A DNA stretch of 64,000 nucleotides from Crocodylus rhombifer (GCA_038503035.1 JAVSML010024016.1:976558-1040557); one strand, 5' to 3'. Shown: positions 23,474 to 35,390, numbered from the stretch's first letter. Notes: generated from the sequence alone by a model not told the origin. Program-made: numbers and translations.

Positions 23474-23680
23474 TCCTGGTTCATGACCCTGGGCTACAAG
23501 GGTGGAGGAGGAAAGCCCAGGCTGCCCTACAACCTCCATCACTGCCTGGAGAACTACCTGTGGCAGCACTAGATGTCCCTGACCCCTGCTGCTGAGGAGG
23601 ATATTGCTACCTACATCACTGCCTTCCTCGGCATGTCAGAAGCCAGCTATGGAGACATGGGCTGCTCAGTAAAGTTCTGA
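23474..23680 (+). pseudogene. Coding-like remnant 1 in the 3.9-kb element, one internal stop
   Basis: A + frame of about 68 codons that reads like a normal protein. It has an SWFMTLGYKGGGGKP start, a mixed hydrophobic and charged middle broken by one TAG at about 23570, then a helical EEDIATYITAFLGM segment and a terminal stop at 23678-23680. Its composition is far less biased than the frames around it. I do not recognise the family. Confidence 0.3.
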
Positions 23681-24196
23681 ACTGTGTCCCACCAGTCTGT
23701 GTGCTGTGAGGGGAGGAAAAGCCAAGGCCAGAGGAGTGGAGGTGGGGAAGTGGGGGCAGGGCCTGGCACCAGGGGCAGGGGCCAGGACTGGGAACAGGGG
23801 CAGGGACTGGGAAGGCCCCTCCCCCCAGTGCAGGACTTACCAAGTGTCCAGGACTGGTGAGACTGGTGGCTTGGTGTAGGCCTTTCCATTGGAAACAGCA
23901 ATTGGCTATGCCTGCTGTCCTCAACCCATAGTGTGCAATGGGCTGGCACCCAGCCACAGCCCCACCCCAGGGTGGGGCTGGTGCTGGTGATAGCTGGCAG
24001 TGTCCTGGCTAGCCATTCCTCATAGCAAGGTCTGGGAGTGTGGACCTGCGAAGGCAGCTGCTGGCTAGTGAGTGTGGCAGCCAGGGAGGTGGGCAGGGTG
24101 TGGTGCTGAACACCTGAGAGCCGCTCCCCCAGGAGGTGTCACCACCAGAAGGGTAAGGCCGAGGAGGGAGCTCAGCCAGGCTGCCCCCATGGTGTA

Positions 24197-24394
24197 AACT
24201 GCAGGATTTCCCAGAGCAACAAAACCTGTGTCAGTTCCTACATAAAGGGCATGGTCTTGAAGGCACAACTGGAGCAATGGCTTTGGTTGGTCATGGCCAA
24301 CCACTGTGCCCGCAAGATCTCGAACTTGATGCGGCACTGCCACACCATCCAGGAGTGCCCTCAATTGCACATCCCACCTGACATGACCTCATAA
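24197..24394 (+). pseudogene. Coding-like remnant 2 in the 3.9-kb element
   Basis: A + frame of 65 codons ending at TAA 24392-24394, with balanced composition (segments such as SSYIKGMVLKAQLEQW and ARKISNLMRHCHTIQE). It may be the C-terminal end of an element protein because it stops cleanly. Another frame is open across the same bases, so the reading is not certain. No family recognised. Confidence 0.3.
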
Positions 24395-25342
24395 ATATGG
24401 GTGTTGGAGCACCCACCCCATGTGAACTACCTCTGCATCTCCACATCCCCCCCATAGGACTACAAGGTTATCAACCTCCTCCTGGATACAGTTTGGGCCC
24501 TGGGTGGAGAGCTCAGGTGTGGGCATATGGGCAGGGCCAGTCCTCAATAGGGAGAATGGGGAGGACATGGTGTCCTGTGCCAGCTCTCTGGGCCCCTACA
24601 CAGCTGTCCCTGTGTGGCTGGCCCCACACAGTATCCAGCAGTACTCAGCAGTGGGGCACATCCAGGGACTGGGAGCCACATGGTAGAGGCAAATGTGCCA
24701 CAGCACCTGGAATTACAGGAGACAGTGTGGGGGTGACAGCCAGGCAGGAGCCTTGGGGAGATGTCAGGGCTGGGCAGGAGGTACAAGAGGCTGAGTCCCT
24801 TTGTAACACTCACCTGTGGCTAAGCAGGAGCTCCGGCTAGGGGACAGGACTGGCAGTGGCAACCTGGGTCCTGTCCAGGGGGCACACAGGACCTGAAGTC
24901 CTCAAAGGTCCTGTTGTGTGTGCCCCAGGGCACAAAGTGGCCACAGGGTTTAATAGCCTACAGGTAGGGTCTACCACAAAGCAGGGTCTACCCTGGGGCA
25001 GAAGAAGCAGCCAGTCAGGAGCACTGGGGGTAGGCTCAGACAACCCCTAGTGGCTAGGCAGACCCAGCACTAAAATTAGTGCCTGGTCATGTCTACACAT
25101 GCTTTAATGCGCTTTAACTAATTGTGCCTAAATTTGATGCCTGCAAATGCACTTTTAATGCACATTAAGGGCACACGTGTAAACATGTGCCTGTAATGCA
25201 CATTAAATTAGACTAATGCACATTAATGCATCTTATGTAGACGTGCCCACTGTGTGATAAAAATGTATTCCTCCAACCTTCTGAAAACTGGAACTATACG
25301 GTCAAATTTTATATGAAGGGTACAACACCCCCCCCCATCACA

Positions 25343-26045
25343 TTTATAGGCTCAGCAGTGCTATGCTCACTAGTACCATGACCGAAAGGGACTTGGGGGT
25401 CATGACTGACCACAAGATGAACATGAGCCACCAATGTGATGTAGCAGCTGGTAAAGTAAACAAAACTCTGACTTGCATCCATAGATGCTTCTCAAGCAAA
25501 TCTTAGGATGTCATCCTCCTGCTGTACTCGGCCTTGGTGAGGCCGCAGCTGGAGTACTGCATCCAATTCTGGGCTCCACGATTCAAGAACGATGTGGAGA
25601 AGTTTGAATGAGTCCAGCGGAGAGCCACGCACATGGTCAGAGGGCAAGAGAACAGGTCTTATGATGAGAGGCTGAGAGCCATGGAAAAGTGCAGGCTTAG
25701 GGGTGACCTGGTGGCCACCTATAAGTACATAATGGGTGTGCATCAGGATCTGGGGGAATTGCTGTTCACCAGAGCGCCCCAGGGGACAACAAGGTCCAGT
25801 GGTCACAAACTCCTCCAAGACAGTTTTGAGCAGGACATAAGGAAAAACTTCTTTACTGTCCGAGCCCCCAGTGCCTGAAATAAACTCCCTCCTGAGGTGG
25901 TGTAATCACTTACTCTGGACTCTTTTAAGAAACATTTGGATGCTTATCTTCCCAGGATCCTTTGACCCTAGCTGAGTTCCTGCCCTGGGGCAGGGGACTG
26001 GACTCAATGATCTTCTGAGGTTCCTTCCAGCCCTAATTTCTATGA
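25343..26045 (+). mobile_element. CR1 LINE, 5'-truncated 3' end
   Basis: Matches the C-terminal part of ORF2 and the 3' UTR of the copy at 60.27-60.98 kb: 'ataggctc.gcagtgcta', 'gacttgggggtca..actgaccacaagatgaacatg', 'ctggagtactgc.tccaattctgggctcca' and 'tggacataaggaaaaacttctttactgtccgagccccca'. It ends with ccttccagccctaatttctatgaa. Its frame is broken (for example TGA at 25608). It belongs to the same subfamily as the 59.2-kb copy, distinct from the 29.8-kb group. Confidence 0.92.
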
Positions 26046-26590
26046 AATCTTTGAAATATATTGATATCTTATAAAATGATAAATAATTATTATAATAATA
26101 TAATTATAAACATATGTAATGTATGTTACTCATGTTTGCAACAAACGTATAACATGTATTAATCTTTTATAAGATTCGTTTTTTAATTTTATTAGATCTT
26201 TATGACTAGTTCTTGCATATAAACTGTGATTGAAAATAATTTATACAAGATTAAGAGTTCAAAGAATGGGGATCTAGCACTTCCTTGCACTCAAGTCCTT
26301 GGTTCATTCTTTGGCTTTACCTGCCCTAGTACTGACATACTGTTCAGTTTTTCCAATTGCCTTGATAGGAGTATAACTTAAATAGTCCCACATTGGTCCT
26401 TGACCATTATTAACTTACAAGGTACCTCATAAAGAACAATGGAATGGACAACTACATATCTGGATTAAAAGGTTAATTAGAAACATAATTTAGCAGTGAA
26501 TTTTTCCAGTGTTGTCAACTAATATTAAGCTACATTGTGGAAAATTTATCAGAAGAAATGCCAATGCTTTCACAAACACACAACAGTGAA
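26046..26590. other. AT-rich DNA without genes
   Basis: Very AT-rich (TAATTATTATAATAATATAATTATAA at about 26082-26108), then mixed sequence. No coding or RNA feature. Confidence 0.7.
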
Positions 26591-26599
26591 AGACTAACA

Positions 26600-27308
26600 C
26601 AGAGGTTGGCAACCCACCGCACACGTGCCGAGCATGGCACACAAGGCCATTTTCCTCGGTACATGTTGGGGCCGGGGTGGGGAAGCAGCAGCTGTTTGCA
26701 GCCTCCCAGCTGCAGCTGGCCCAGGCTCTGGGGTAGCTGCTGCCAGCCAGGAGCCCAGGCTGCTCCCAGCAGGTGGCTGGACAGCTGCAAGTCCTGCTGC
26801 AAGCAGCCCGGGCACCATGGCTGGCAGCAGCTACCCCAGAGCCTGGGCCAGCTGCAGCCAGGAGACTACAAACAACTGCTGCCTCCCTTGCCCAGCCCCA
26901 ATGGGTGTGTGCCGGCACCTGCTGCCTTCCCGGAGAGCCCAGGGGAGGGCAGCAGGGCCAGGAGCACAGGTTGTGTGACCCAAAGCAGCAGCTCACAGAA
27001 GGGCCACACATGGAAGCTGTCAGCTGCTGCAAGCTCTGCGCTGCCCAGGTCACACTTCCCCTGTGTGCACGGGAGCAGCATGGGCAGCATGCAGGGTTGT
27101 GCCCCTCACTGTTGCCCCTGCTTGCAGGGGAAGTGTGGCCAGGGCATCGGGGAGCTCAGAGCAGCAGGCAGCTTTCTGGGCCCCCTGCTGTGCCCTATCA
27201 TGCTGGGTCCCACATACTGCTTTGCAGAAGTGATGGTGAGGGCAGCACAGCAGGGAGCATCGCCGGTATCTGCTGCCTCCCCAGAGCCCGGGGCCAGGGC
27301 TACCCCTG
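26600..27308. mobile_element. hAT-like non-autonomous element, 709 bp
   Basis: Left end CAGAGGTTGGCAACCC and right end GGGCTACCCCTG are diverged forms of the CAGGGGTTGGCAACC terminal repeats common in vertebrate hAT elements. The flanking octamers GACTAACA and CTCTAACA match at 6 of 8. The GC-rich interior repeats 'ggcagcagctaccccagagcctgggccagctgcag' in direct and inverted form (26700-26880), which produces large overlapping frames without any transposase motif. Confidence 0.8.
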
Positions 27309-27319
27309 CTCTAACATAA

Positions 27320-29800
27320 TCCCATGGTTCAGGATTGTCCTTCTTGTGTAGGAAATAAGACAATAACAAGCATAAGCAAAAATCACATCCAATATATTTT
27401 GGATGAATCACACTTAAGTGCCCACAGTGAGTGCAATAAATGCTGCCTTTAGACATCATCTATGGGCATGAAAAATCCAAACCCAGCCCAACCTGGACTT
27501 GAAAGTTACTGGTATTGCTTGGCTGATGATGAGTCCTTTATAAGACCAAAGAAAAGAAAGAAATTGGTATATATCACATACCTAGAAGTTGTTTTCTTTT
27601 GTCTAAGGAGTGTTGTAAAACAATGTATTTTAAAGGAATACACAAAAATGTCAAAGAATTTTAATTTGCGTGTTTCAAAATGCTGAACCGGAATTTTCTC
27701 AATCCTATTTTTTTCCTTGTACTTCCTCCTAAAGACCAACTGTTTTTAAATTAGCATGCCCCAAATTAATTATCTAGTTTTCCATATGATCCTTCTTGAA
27801 AATACTGGCTAAAGCTATCAACCTACAGAATCTACCTAAATCTGTGATTTTGGGATTTGATCAGAATAAAAATGACCTCCTGGCAGAAAATAACAACATT
27901 AGAAAGAATCAAATTTAATTCCCAACATTTTAATAACCTTCAGAACTGTTTTTGAAGGAGGAGCTCCCTTCCCCAAAATTTTAGAGGTTAGCCAAAAACC
28001 CCAGCCTCAATATTTTACCATCAGAAGAGATTAGGGATCCTAAATTCCTTCTCAGCCCTCTTATATTTGTGGGTAAAAATGTTTCTTTGGCTTCTACTAC
28101 CTGTTATATATATTATGGAATTAACTGGTTAATTGCACAATAAATTTACATTGGCCACAAATGCAAAGCAAGACTGGTTACAAGTACAAATTATTGCACA
28201 ATTAACTGGTAAATCACACAATAAATTTAGACCTGCCACAATGCAAAGTAATTATGACACAATAAAAACGACTATGCAGCTATAAAAAGAACCAACCAGC
28301 TGTAAAGTTAGAGCTTGAAAATGTGGAACTACTCTATAGCAGGTTTCTGTCTAGCTTTAATTTGAACATGTAGCACAGCTCCAAGTCTCCAGCCTGCTGT
28401 ACACCCTCCTTGTAATGAACATGTGTCTCACAAATATAGTAAAACGATGATCTATCTGAAATTAGTAAAAGATTTGACATTGATTCTTAAAATCTTAGTT
28501 GTAACATTAATTCACAAAGGAATAGCAGCAGTATGATAATTTGCCAAAAATGTGCTGCTCTCCTAGTGTACCATCTGTAACTCATGCACTCTTCTTAATT
28601 AACATTAAATATTCTACTAAATTTGTCAATTAGAACTATACACACACGTGTGGCTAGCTTCCTTCCAGCGTGTCTAATCTTCTCAATGCCTTCCATTCAG
28701 AAGAGATTCTGGGAAACTCATTCCTACTCTATAGGACTTGCCATGGTTTTAGTGAAGTTATCTCATTTGGGTTCTTTCAAAGGTAAGAGGAAAAGTGAGA
28801 GTAAAGCCTAGACTTCTCTGCTTGCTTCTCCAAATCCTAACCCTGGGTGTCACAACATGGAATAAATGCATCAAAATGAGCAAGTTGGCCTAAACCTGAA
28901 GATTCTGGCCAAAGACCTAGGGTGCTGGAGGATTTCTTAAGGTCTTAGGGCTGTCTTCAAGATCTCAGGGCTTTTAGCTACACCAAAGCCAAGGCAAGCA
29001 GGTAAAATAATGTTGAATAGAAGAGAGGACATGAGGACCATACTTTTGAGATCAGTTCTTTGCTGCCTACTGTTGCTACTACAAGGCCCAACCCCTCCAT
29101 AATCAATCCATTTCTCCATCTCTCAAATTAATATATCCTTTCCTACTCTTCTATATTTGTTGAAGCTTTCCCCTCTTGTGCCTGCATTGAAATATATTTC
29201 TCTAGTTTCCCTTATTCTTTGTGAGCCACCTTTCTCTTTTCTACTGGAGCTTTGCTTATGACCCAGTCTTGTGACTCAGCTTTCAGTCAGACTGTGTGCT
29301 GTCCCTCCTGGGTCTACTTTCCTTGCTTCCCCGAAGTGGAAGAACTGTTACGTGATGCCCTGTTGTCCCTAGTTTAGTATTTCATGCTTTATCAGAGAAA
29401 CCCTAATAGCAGAGCTTAAGACATATCAACAACCAGGACTTTTATTACCATTCCCTAAATGATCAGAACTGAATTCAAATGGTTGTGTTTTTTTTGGTGT
29501 AGACTATTATCAGGCCTTACAGGCACAATCCACTTTATAGGAAGCACACAAATAAACAGAAATAACTCCCTACCTGGGTTTGTACTTGGGTTCTTCCATA
29601 CAGTATTGACACTCTTATTTAAGCAAACTGTAAGAAAAATAGTGTCTGAGTTTAGAAGCCAGATAGTGCTCCAGCTCCACTTACAGCAACTACCAAATAG
29701 TTTGCTTTTGGGTACAGAGGTGGAGATCATTTGGGAGGGAAGTACCAGACTTGTTATTGTCCCATTGCAGGTCAGGATGGTGGCCCTGATACTACTGCGG
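27320..29800. other. No recognisable gene
   Basis: Mostly AT-rich single-copy-like DNA. Short frames are within chance. It contains the small duplication at 28121-28252. The sequence immediately before the CR1 at 29.8 kb shows no CR1 homology, so that CR1 is 5'-truncated. Confidence 0.6.
28121..28252 (+). repeat. Local duplication of about 50 bp, period 81 bp
   Basis: Copy 1 (28121-28171) and copy 2 (28202-28252) share 'ttaactggt..aattcacaataaattta' and 'gccacaaatgcaaagcaa' with scattered substitutions and small gaps. A simple tandem duplication with a non-repeated spacer. Confidence 0.7.
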
Positions 29801-29809
29801 TGGTGTCTC

Positions 29810-32404
29810 ACCCAGCAGGGGGTGTGGCACTCTATGTCAAGGAGCACTACACATCCTCTGCCAGCAGAAAGGGGTCAGAGGAAGGACAGGCTGAAGTGCT
29901 CCGGGTTAAGATTCAAGGGGACCATGGGGAGAGTGATTTGACGGTGGGGATCTACTATAGGCCCCCCAACCAAGGGGAGGAGCTGGACTGGGAATTTTTG
30001 GGCCAACTTGCAGAGGCACTTAAGGCAAGGGATGTAGTTGTCATGGGTGATTTTAATTACCCGGACATCTGCTGGGAGGAACAGTCAGCCAGGACAGACC
30101 GTTTCAGGAGGTTCCTAGCTGAGATTCAGGACCTCCACTTAATCCAGGAGGTACACAGCCCCATCAGAGGAAATGCCCTGTTGAACCTGGTCCTGGCCAC
30201 AGGCGATGATCTGGTAAGGGGCCTCCAGGTTCTTGACCACCTGGGCAATAGCGATCATCGCTTGCTGGAATTCACCATCCAGCGCAGGGTGTCAAGGGCC
30301 TGCAGCAAGATGGTAGCCCTAGACTTTAGGAGGGCAAACTTCAACAAGTTGAGGAGACTAGTGGGTGAGGTGCTGGGGTCCTTGAGGGCAGGGGAACTCA
30401 GTGTCCAGGACGAGTGGTTGTTCTTTAAGGAAACGATACTCAGGGCCTAAGAGGAGTCCATCCCAACAAGATGCAAGGGGGGCAAGAGTGCCCGAAAGCC
30501 CCCCTGGCTCACCAAGGACGTCCGGGAATGCCTGCTTGCCAAAAAGGCGGCGTACACCCAGGGGAAGGGGGTGCTATCTCCAGAAAGGAGTATACCTCCT
30601 CAGCTCAGGCCTCTAGGGGGGCTGTCAGGAAAGCTAAGGCGGACATAGAGCTAGGACTAGTGTCCAAGATCAAGGATAATAAAAAGTCCTCTTTCAAATG
30701 CATAGGGAGGATGAAGAAGGCACCGGGTAATGTGGGGCCCCTGCAAAGTACGCTGGGCAATCTGGTGGTTGCTCCAGAGGAGAAAGCGGAACTCTTTAAC
30801 CAATTCTCCATGTCCGTTTTCTTGTGCAGGGACCGGGACTTCCCCACTGTGATGCCAGATAGACTCGAGGGGAACGCCTCCAGACCTCAGGTTGGGGAGG
30901 ACCGGGTTAGAGAGCTTCTGGAGGGGCTGGACGTGTTCAAGTCAGCGGGTCCAGATGCTCTCCACCCCAGGGTGTTGAAGGAGCTAGCTGGGGTTATTGC
31001 AGGGCCCTTGGCATGGCTTTACAAGTGCTCGTGGTGCTTGGGCCAGGTGTTGGATGATTGGAAGATAGCTAACGTGGTCCCCATCTTCAAAAAAGGGAAG
31101 AGAGAGGACCTGGGCAACTATAGGCCCATCAGTCTTACCTCTATCCTTGGGAAACTCTTTGAGAAGATCATCAAGGAGCACATCTGTGATGGGCCGGCTT
31201 CAGGGATGTTGCTCAAGGGCAACCAGCACGGTTTCATTAGGGGCAGGTCATGTCAGACCAACCTGATCGCCTTTTATGATCAGGTCACAAAGGCAATGGA
31301 TGCAGGTCGCCATGGACGTAGTCTTTCTAGACTTCAGCAAGGCCCTTGACCCCGTCTCCCACCCCATCCTCATTAAAAAACTAGGCGACTGTGGCATTGA
31401 TGCCTACACAGTTAGATGGATTGCAGATTGGCTCATGGGTCGTACTCAGAGGGTGGTGGTGGACGGGTCATATTCGACCTAGGGGGAAGTGGGCAACGGA
31501 GTCCCCCAGGGCTCAGTCCTGGGGCCTGCGCTGTTCAATTTCTTCATCAGCAATTTGGACGACGGGGTGAAATGCAACCTGTTTAAATTCGCTGATGATA
31601 CCAAAATTTGGGGTGAGGTGAGCACGCTAGTCGGGTGGGAAAGACTACAACAAGATCTGGATAGGTTACAGAAGTGGGCTGACATAAACAGGATGCGTTT
31701 CAATACTGACAAGTGCAGGGTGCTGCACTTAGGCAGTAGAAACCAGCAGCACACTTATAAGATGGGAAACTCCCTTCTTGAGAGCACGGAGCCAGAAAGG
31801 GATCTTGGAGTCATTATTGACTCCAAGATGAACATGGGCCGACAATGCGAGGCCACAGTCATGTATCCACAGGTGCATCTCAAGTAGAGCCAAGGGGGTG
31901 ATCCTCCCCCTCTATGAGACACTGGTCAGGCCACAGCTGGAGTATTGCGTCCAGTTCTGTGCGCCCCATTTCAGGAGGGATGTGGACAACATTGAAAGGG
32001 TCCAGAGGAGGGCCACCCGCATGATCCAGGGACTACAGGGCAGACCCTACATTGAAAGACTGCGGGACTTAAACCTGTTCAGCCTTCACAAGAGAAGGCT
32101 GAGGGGGGACCTGGTGACTGTCTATAAACTCACTAGGTGGGACCAGAAGGGTTTGAGGGAGACACTGTTTCCCCTAGCGTCCCCTGGCATGACAAGGAAC
32201 AATGGACACAAGTTATTAGAGAGTAGATTTAGATTAGACATCCGCAAGAACTACTTCACAGTTAGGGTGGCTAGGAGCTGGAACCAACTTCCAAGGGAAG
32301 TGGTGCTGGCTCCTACCCTGGGGATCTTTAAGAAGAGGCTTGATGCCTACCTGACTCAAATGAGTCCAGCCTTTTCTCCTGCCCAGGCTGGGGGTCGGAC
32401 TTGA
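29810..32404 (+). pseudogene. CR1 ORF2 relic: endonuclease and reverse transcriptase
   Basis: Domains in order: the endonuclease C-terminal two-thirds (GGVALYVKE, IYYRPPNQ, GDFNYPDICWE, GNSDHRLLEF); an RT fingers region ([46 protein letters not shown]); palm strands (DVVFLDFSKA, then [14 protein letters not shown] and the catalytic FADDTK at about 31590-31607, intact); and a C-terminal domain (PQLEYCVQF, RVQRRATRMI, RLDIRKNYFTVR). Breaks seen: a stop at 30448-30450, a 2-base loss near 31308, a TGG-to-TAG stop at 31480-31482 and a deletion near 31865-31873. In the family, ORF2 nicks DNA and copies the element RNA. Confidence 0.93.
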
Positions 32405-32457
32405 AGATCTACAAGGTCCCTTCCAACCCTGCTTCTGTGATTCTATGATTCTATGAT
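29810..32457 (+). mobile_element. CR1 LINE, 5'-truncated, most of ORF2 plus 3' tail
   Basis: Begins within the endonuclease domain and continues to the 3' UTR, ending in the octamer-type tail gattctatgattctatgat (32438-32457). By eye it is closely similar to the copy at 62522-64000 and clearly related to the antisense copy at 40-44 kb. The tail is immediately followed by an inverted CR1 fragment. The few disabling mutations suggest a fairly young copy. Confidence 0.96.
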
Positions 32458-32458
32458 A

Positions 32459-33860
32459 AGAGTATCTGGACCTGCTGATTCAAACAGGTCCAGCTCCTCC
32501 AAAACTTCCCTAACTAGGTCGTCCCTGACCCTAGGTATGATGGTGCCTCCCCTGGGTCCGTCCGTATTACTAGTGGGGGAAATGTCCTGGTCCCTGTTCA
32601 GGAATATGGAGGCAAAGAATTCATTAAAGAGGTCAGCGTTTCCATTTGCTGAAATCACCAAATTGCCAAGCCTATCCTGTGGGGGCCTTGTGTTACCTGG
32701 TGGCTTCTTCTTACTTCCTTTGTATTTAAAAAAGGACTTTTTGTTATTCCTAATTCTGATCTCTAGCCCTAGCTCCATCTCTGCCTTGGCCTTCCTAACA
32801 GCCTCCTTCAGTCACAAGCAACGGAGGTGTAATCCTCCTTGGTGATAGCCCCTTGCTTCCACTGTTTGTACACCTCCTTTTTTGCTCTCAGGCATTCCTG
32901 GATGCCTTTGCTGAGCCATGGGGGCTTTTTAACACTCCTGCCCCGCTTGGTATGCATTGGGACTGACTCCCTTTGAGCTTGGAGGATCGTCTTCTTGAGG
33001 AACAACCGCCCGTTGTGGACTCCCATCTCATTGAAGCTCCAAAACACCAATGCCTTTCCTACTAATCTTCTTAGCTCATTGAAGTCGGCTCTCCTGAAGT
33101 CAAGGACTTTTGCTTTACCACTTGCTTTCACCACCCTGCACTGGATAGTAAATTCCAGCAGGCAATGATCACTGTCACCCAGGTGGTTGAGTACCTGCAG
33201 ACCCCTCACCAGGTTGTTGCCTGTTGCAAGGACCAAGTCCAGCAAGGCATTTCCCCTGGTGGGACTGTGCACCTCCTGGGTTAGGTGGAGGTCCTGTATC
33301 CTGGCTAGGAGCCTACCTGAGCAGTCAGACCTGGCTGACTGCTCCTCCCAGCAGATGTCTGGGTAGTTTAGGTCACCCATGACAACCACATCCCTTGACT
33401 TTACAGCTTCCATGACCTGACCTGAGGATTCCAGGTCCAGCTCATCCCCCTGCTGAGGCGGTCTGTAGTAGATGCCCACTATCAAGTCCCTTTCCCCACA
33501 ACCCCCTTGTATTCCTACCCAGAGTGCCTCAGTCTGCCCCTCCTCTGACCACATCCTGATCATCAAAGACGTGTATTGCTTTTTGACTTAGGATGCGAAA
33601 CCCCACCCCCCTTTTTCTCCCTGCTCTGTCTCACCTGTACAGCCTGTAGCCCTCAATGTCCACTGCCCAGTTGTGGGAAGAATCCCATCAGGTTTCCATG
33701 AGCCCCACTTAGGTCTGGATTTTTGCTAGCTAGCAGGATGGCAAGTTCCTCCAGCTTATTCCCCATGCTTTGAGCATTTGTGTAGAGACATTTGAGGCCT
33801 CTCAAATGGTGCATGGGCTGCCTCCTAGTTCCTAAGCCTGCCCTGACCCTTGTCATTTAC
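32459..33860 (-). pseudogene. CR1 ORF2 relic: endonuclease and RT N-terminus
   Basis: Visible blocks: CLYTNAQSMGNKLEEL (about 33790-33740), GIYYRPPQQGDELD, GDLNYPDICWE, HSPTRGNALLDLVLATG and GDSDHCLLEF, in one open stretch (33566-32808). The RT N-terminal region (NNKKSFFKY, ESAGPD) is in another frame (32778-32459). A stop separates the two parts and the N-terminal region is frameshifted. The TETWW region is degraded near 33690. Inactive. Confidence 0.9.
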
Positions 33861-33939
33861 CTGGGTATGACCTGCGCGTGTCACCTGGCTTGACGGTGAA
33901 GTGTCCTCATGTTCCTCTGTGTCCCTGTCCTCCAGCGAA

Positions 33940-34165
33940 CCTAGTTTAAAGCTCCCTGTATGAGATCAGCCATCCTGGAAATAAAAACAGGCTTGCCTTT
34001 CTGGGAGAAATGAAGCCTGTCCCACCCGAGCATGTCCTCTGTGCGGAAATGTGGGTCATGCTCCAAGAACCCAAGGCCCACCTGGTAACACCAGTTCCAA
34101 AGCCACTGGTTGACCGGTCATTCCAGCAGGACTCCAACAGTGACCTGCTGTAAAGACATGACACT
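33940..34165 (-). pseudogene. CR1 ORF1 C-terminal relic (SGNH-like block V)
   Basis: The minus strand at about 34045-34010 encodes TEDMLGWDRLH, giving the DxxH motif of SGNH-type hydrolases with both Asp and His present, unlike the 43-kb copy. It is followed by FSQKGK and an ADL..ALN-like end, as in the 42.8-kb copy. The serine block lies upstream and is absent because the fragment starts here. Confidence 0.75.
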
Positions 34166-34738
34166 ATTCCACAGTGTGATGTACTTGTAACTCAATCTGT
34201 CAACAATTTTCTGTGAAAATATACCATGCATTTCATTTTAGTTGCCAAACAGCAATGTATATTTGTTACAATTCTACCTTGTAAATAACCATCACAGAAA
34301 TATGGGAGGATTTATATGATTGAATATGACTTGCTAAATGAGAACATTATTTGCACTAGGGCCCAGAGAGATCTGTGAAAGAGCAAGATCATATTTTTAT
34401 ATACAGAGGCTCCATTTTTCTCAGACATTGCTGTGGTATGACTTTGTAAAATAAAATATACTAAAAAACACTATGACATTTATTGCATGCTGTAAACCAA
34501 TTATTTAAAAGGATGATTTAATGTTGATGAGTTTGTTAAATAACATAATATTAATACTCTTCTCATTGTGCAAAGCTAGTCTCATGAACCATCCACAGAC
34601 TCGGAGCTAATTCTGATTTCTCTTTACACACCTAACTGGAAGGCATGCAGCTGTACAGCTGTAGTTTTTCTTATACACAGGTAGGGATTCGAGTTCTACC
34701 CATGGTGAATTGGAATCACCCTACACAAACAGGATTAG
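34166..34738. other. AT-rich DNA without genes
   Basis: AT-rich single-copy-like sequence between two CR1 relics. Nothing supported. Confidence 0.6.
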
Positions 34739-34740
34739 AA

Positions 34741-35390
34741 GATCATAGGAAAATAGGGCAGGAAGGGACCTCACAAGGTCATCCAGTCCAGCCCCCTGCT
34801 CAAGTCAGGATCATCCCTGACTAAACCATTTCTAGCCAAGTGTCTGCCAAACCTCCCCTTGAAAATTTCCAGGGATGGAGATTCCACAAACTCTCTAGGT
34901 AGCCTATTCAAATGCTTGACTACCCTTATAGTCAGAAAGTTCCTCCTAATCTCCAACCTAAATTTCCTCTGCTGCCGTTTGGGGATATTGCTCTCCTATT
35001 CCCTACGGCCACAGACAGGAGTGACTGGTGCCTCCTGAGTCTGGGGCAGCACAATTTGTGGGCAGGCTCAGGAGTGGGCCTGCAGGCAGGCCAAAAGGCC
35101 CATATCCACTCCTATACTTCAGTGGCACATCTTAGTGCCCCAGTCCCCCACCCCCCCAACACGCCGATAGCCTGCACAGCAAAAAAATTGCCCTGTCCTG
35201 AGTGGTGCTGAGTTGGGGGCCAAGCTCAGGGGGCACGTGCCCCCCCATTCCTCCCCTACCAATCACCTGTGGGGCCCACAGAGGCTAGTCATTCTCCATC
35301 CTCTCTATCATCACCCTTTGGGTATTTGAAAATCATTATCAAAACCCCCCTCAGCCTTTTCTTCTCCAAATTAAATAACCCTAGTTAGAG
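34741..35390 (-). mobile_element. CR1 LINE 3' end, antisense, interrupted by a MITE
   Basis: In complement it gives a CR1 3' end: at the left is the 3' UTR (catagga...agggcaggaagggacctcacaaggtcatccagtcc, 34743-34795). To the right are degenerate coding bases (equivalents of LDIRKNFLTIRV near 34950) and then, after the insertion at 35016-35275, more upstream sequence (ccctttgggtatttgaaaatcattatcaaaacccccctcagcc, about 35317-35359). It is of a different, older subfamily than its neighbours. Confidence 0.85.
35016..35275 (-). mobile_element. hAT-like MITE inserted in the CR1 tail
   Basis: The left end CAGGAGTGACTGGTGCC matches, in complement, the right ends of the elements at 38939 and 46026 (GGCACCAGTCACCC.TG). 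Flanking octamers GCCACAGA and CCCACAGA match at 7 of 8, and the CR1 sequence resumes on the right. The right end (ccaatcacctgtgggg) is less certain by several bases. C-rich interior, no coding capacity. Confidence 0.72.

Larger units (their letters stand above)
21340..25250. mobile_element. Degenerate large element with inverted-repeat ends (about 3.9 kb)
   Basis: The left part (21343-21465: tctacacata...gcattaagctaatgcacatta...catgtgcagagacttgggactaa) and the right part (25040-25237), read in complement, share the same motifs in the same order: tctacataag, gcattaatgtgcatta, catgtgtagacatg..caggcactaa. The core is GC-rich. Terminal duplications are not clear, so the class is open; a Harbinger-type or other cut-and-paste element is the simplest guess. 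It holds two short coding-like remnants, but no assignable transposase. Confidence 0.45.
32459..34165 (-). mobile_element. CR1 LINE fragment, inverted, lacking both ends
   Basis: Reads on the minus strand from the end of ORF1 (about 34165-33940), through the ORF2 endonuclease (33860-32810), to the start of the RT region (32780-32459). The RT core and 3' tail are missing. It ends exactly where the + strand CR1 tail ends, so two CR1 copies lie tail-to-middle in opposite directions. More diverged from the 29.8-kb copy than that copy is from 62.5 kb. Confidence 0.93.

Noticed and set aside
26490..27351. 187-260-codon frames on both strands
   Set aside because: Produced by the direct and inverted repeats of the 26.6-kb hAT-like element; no transposase motif.
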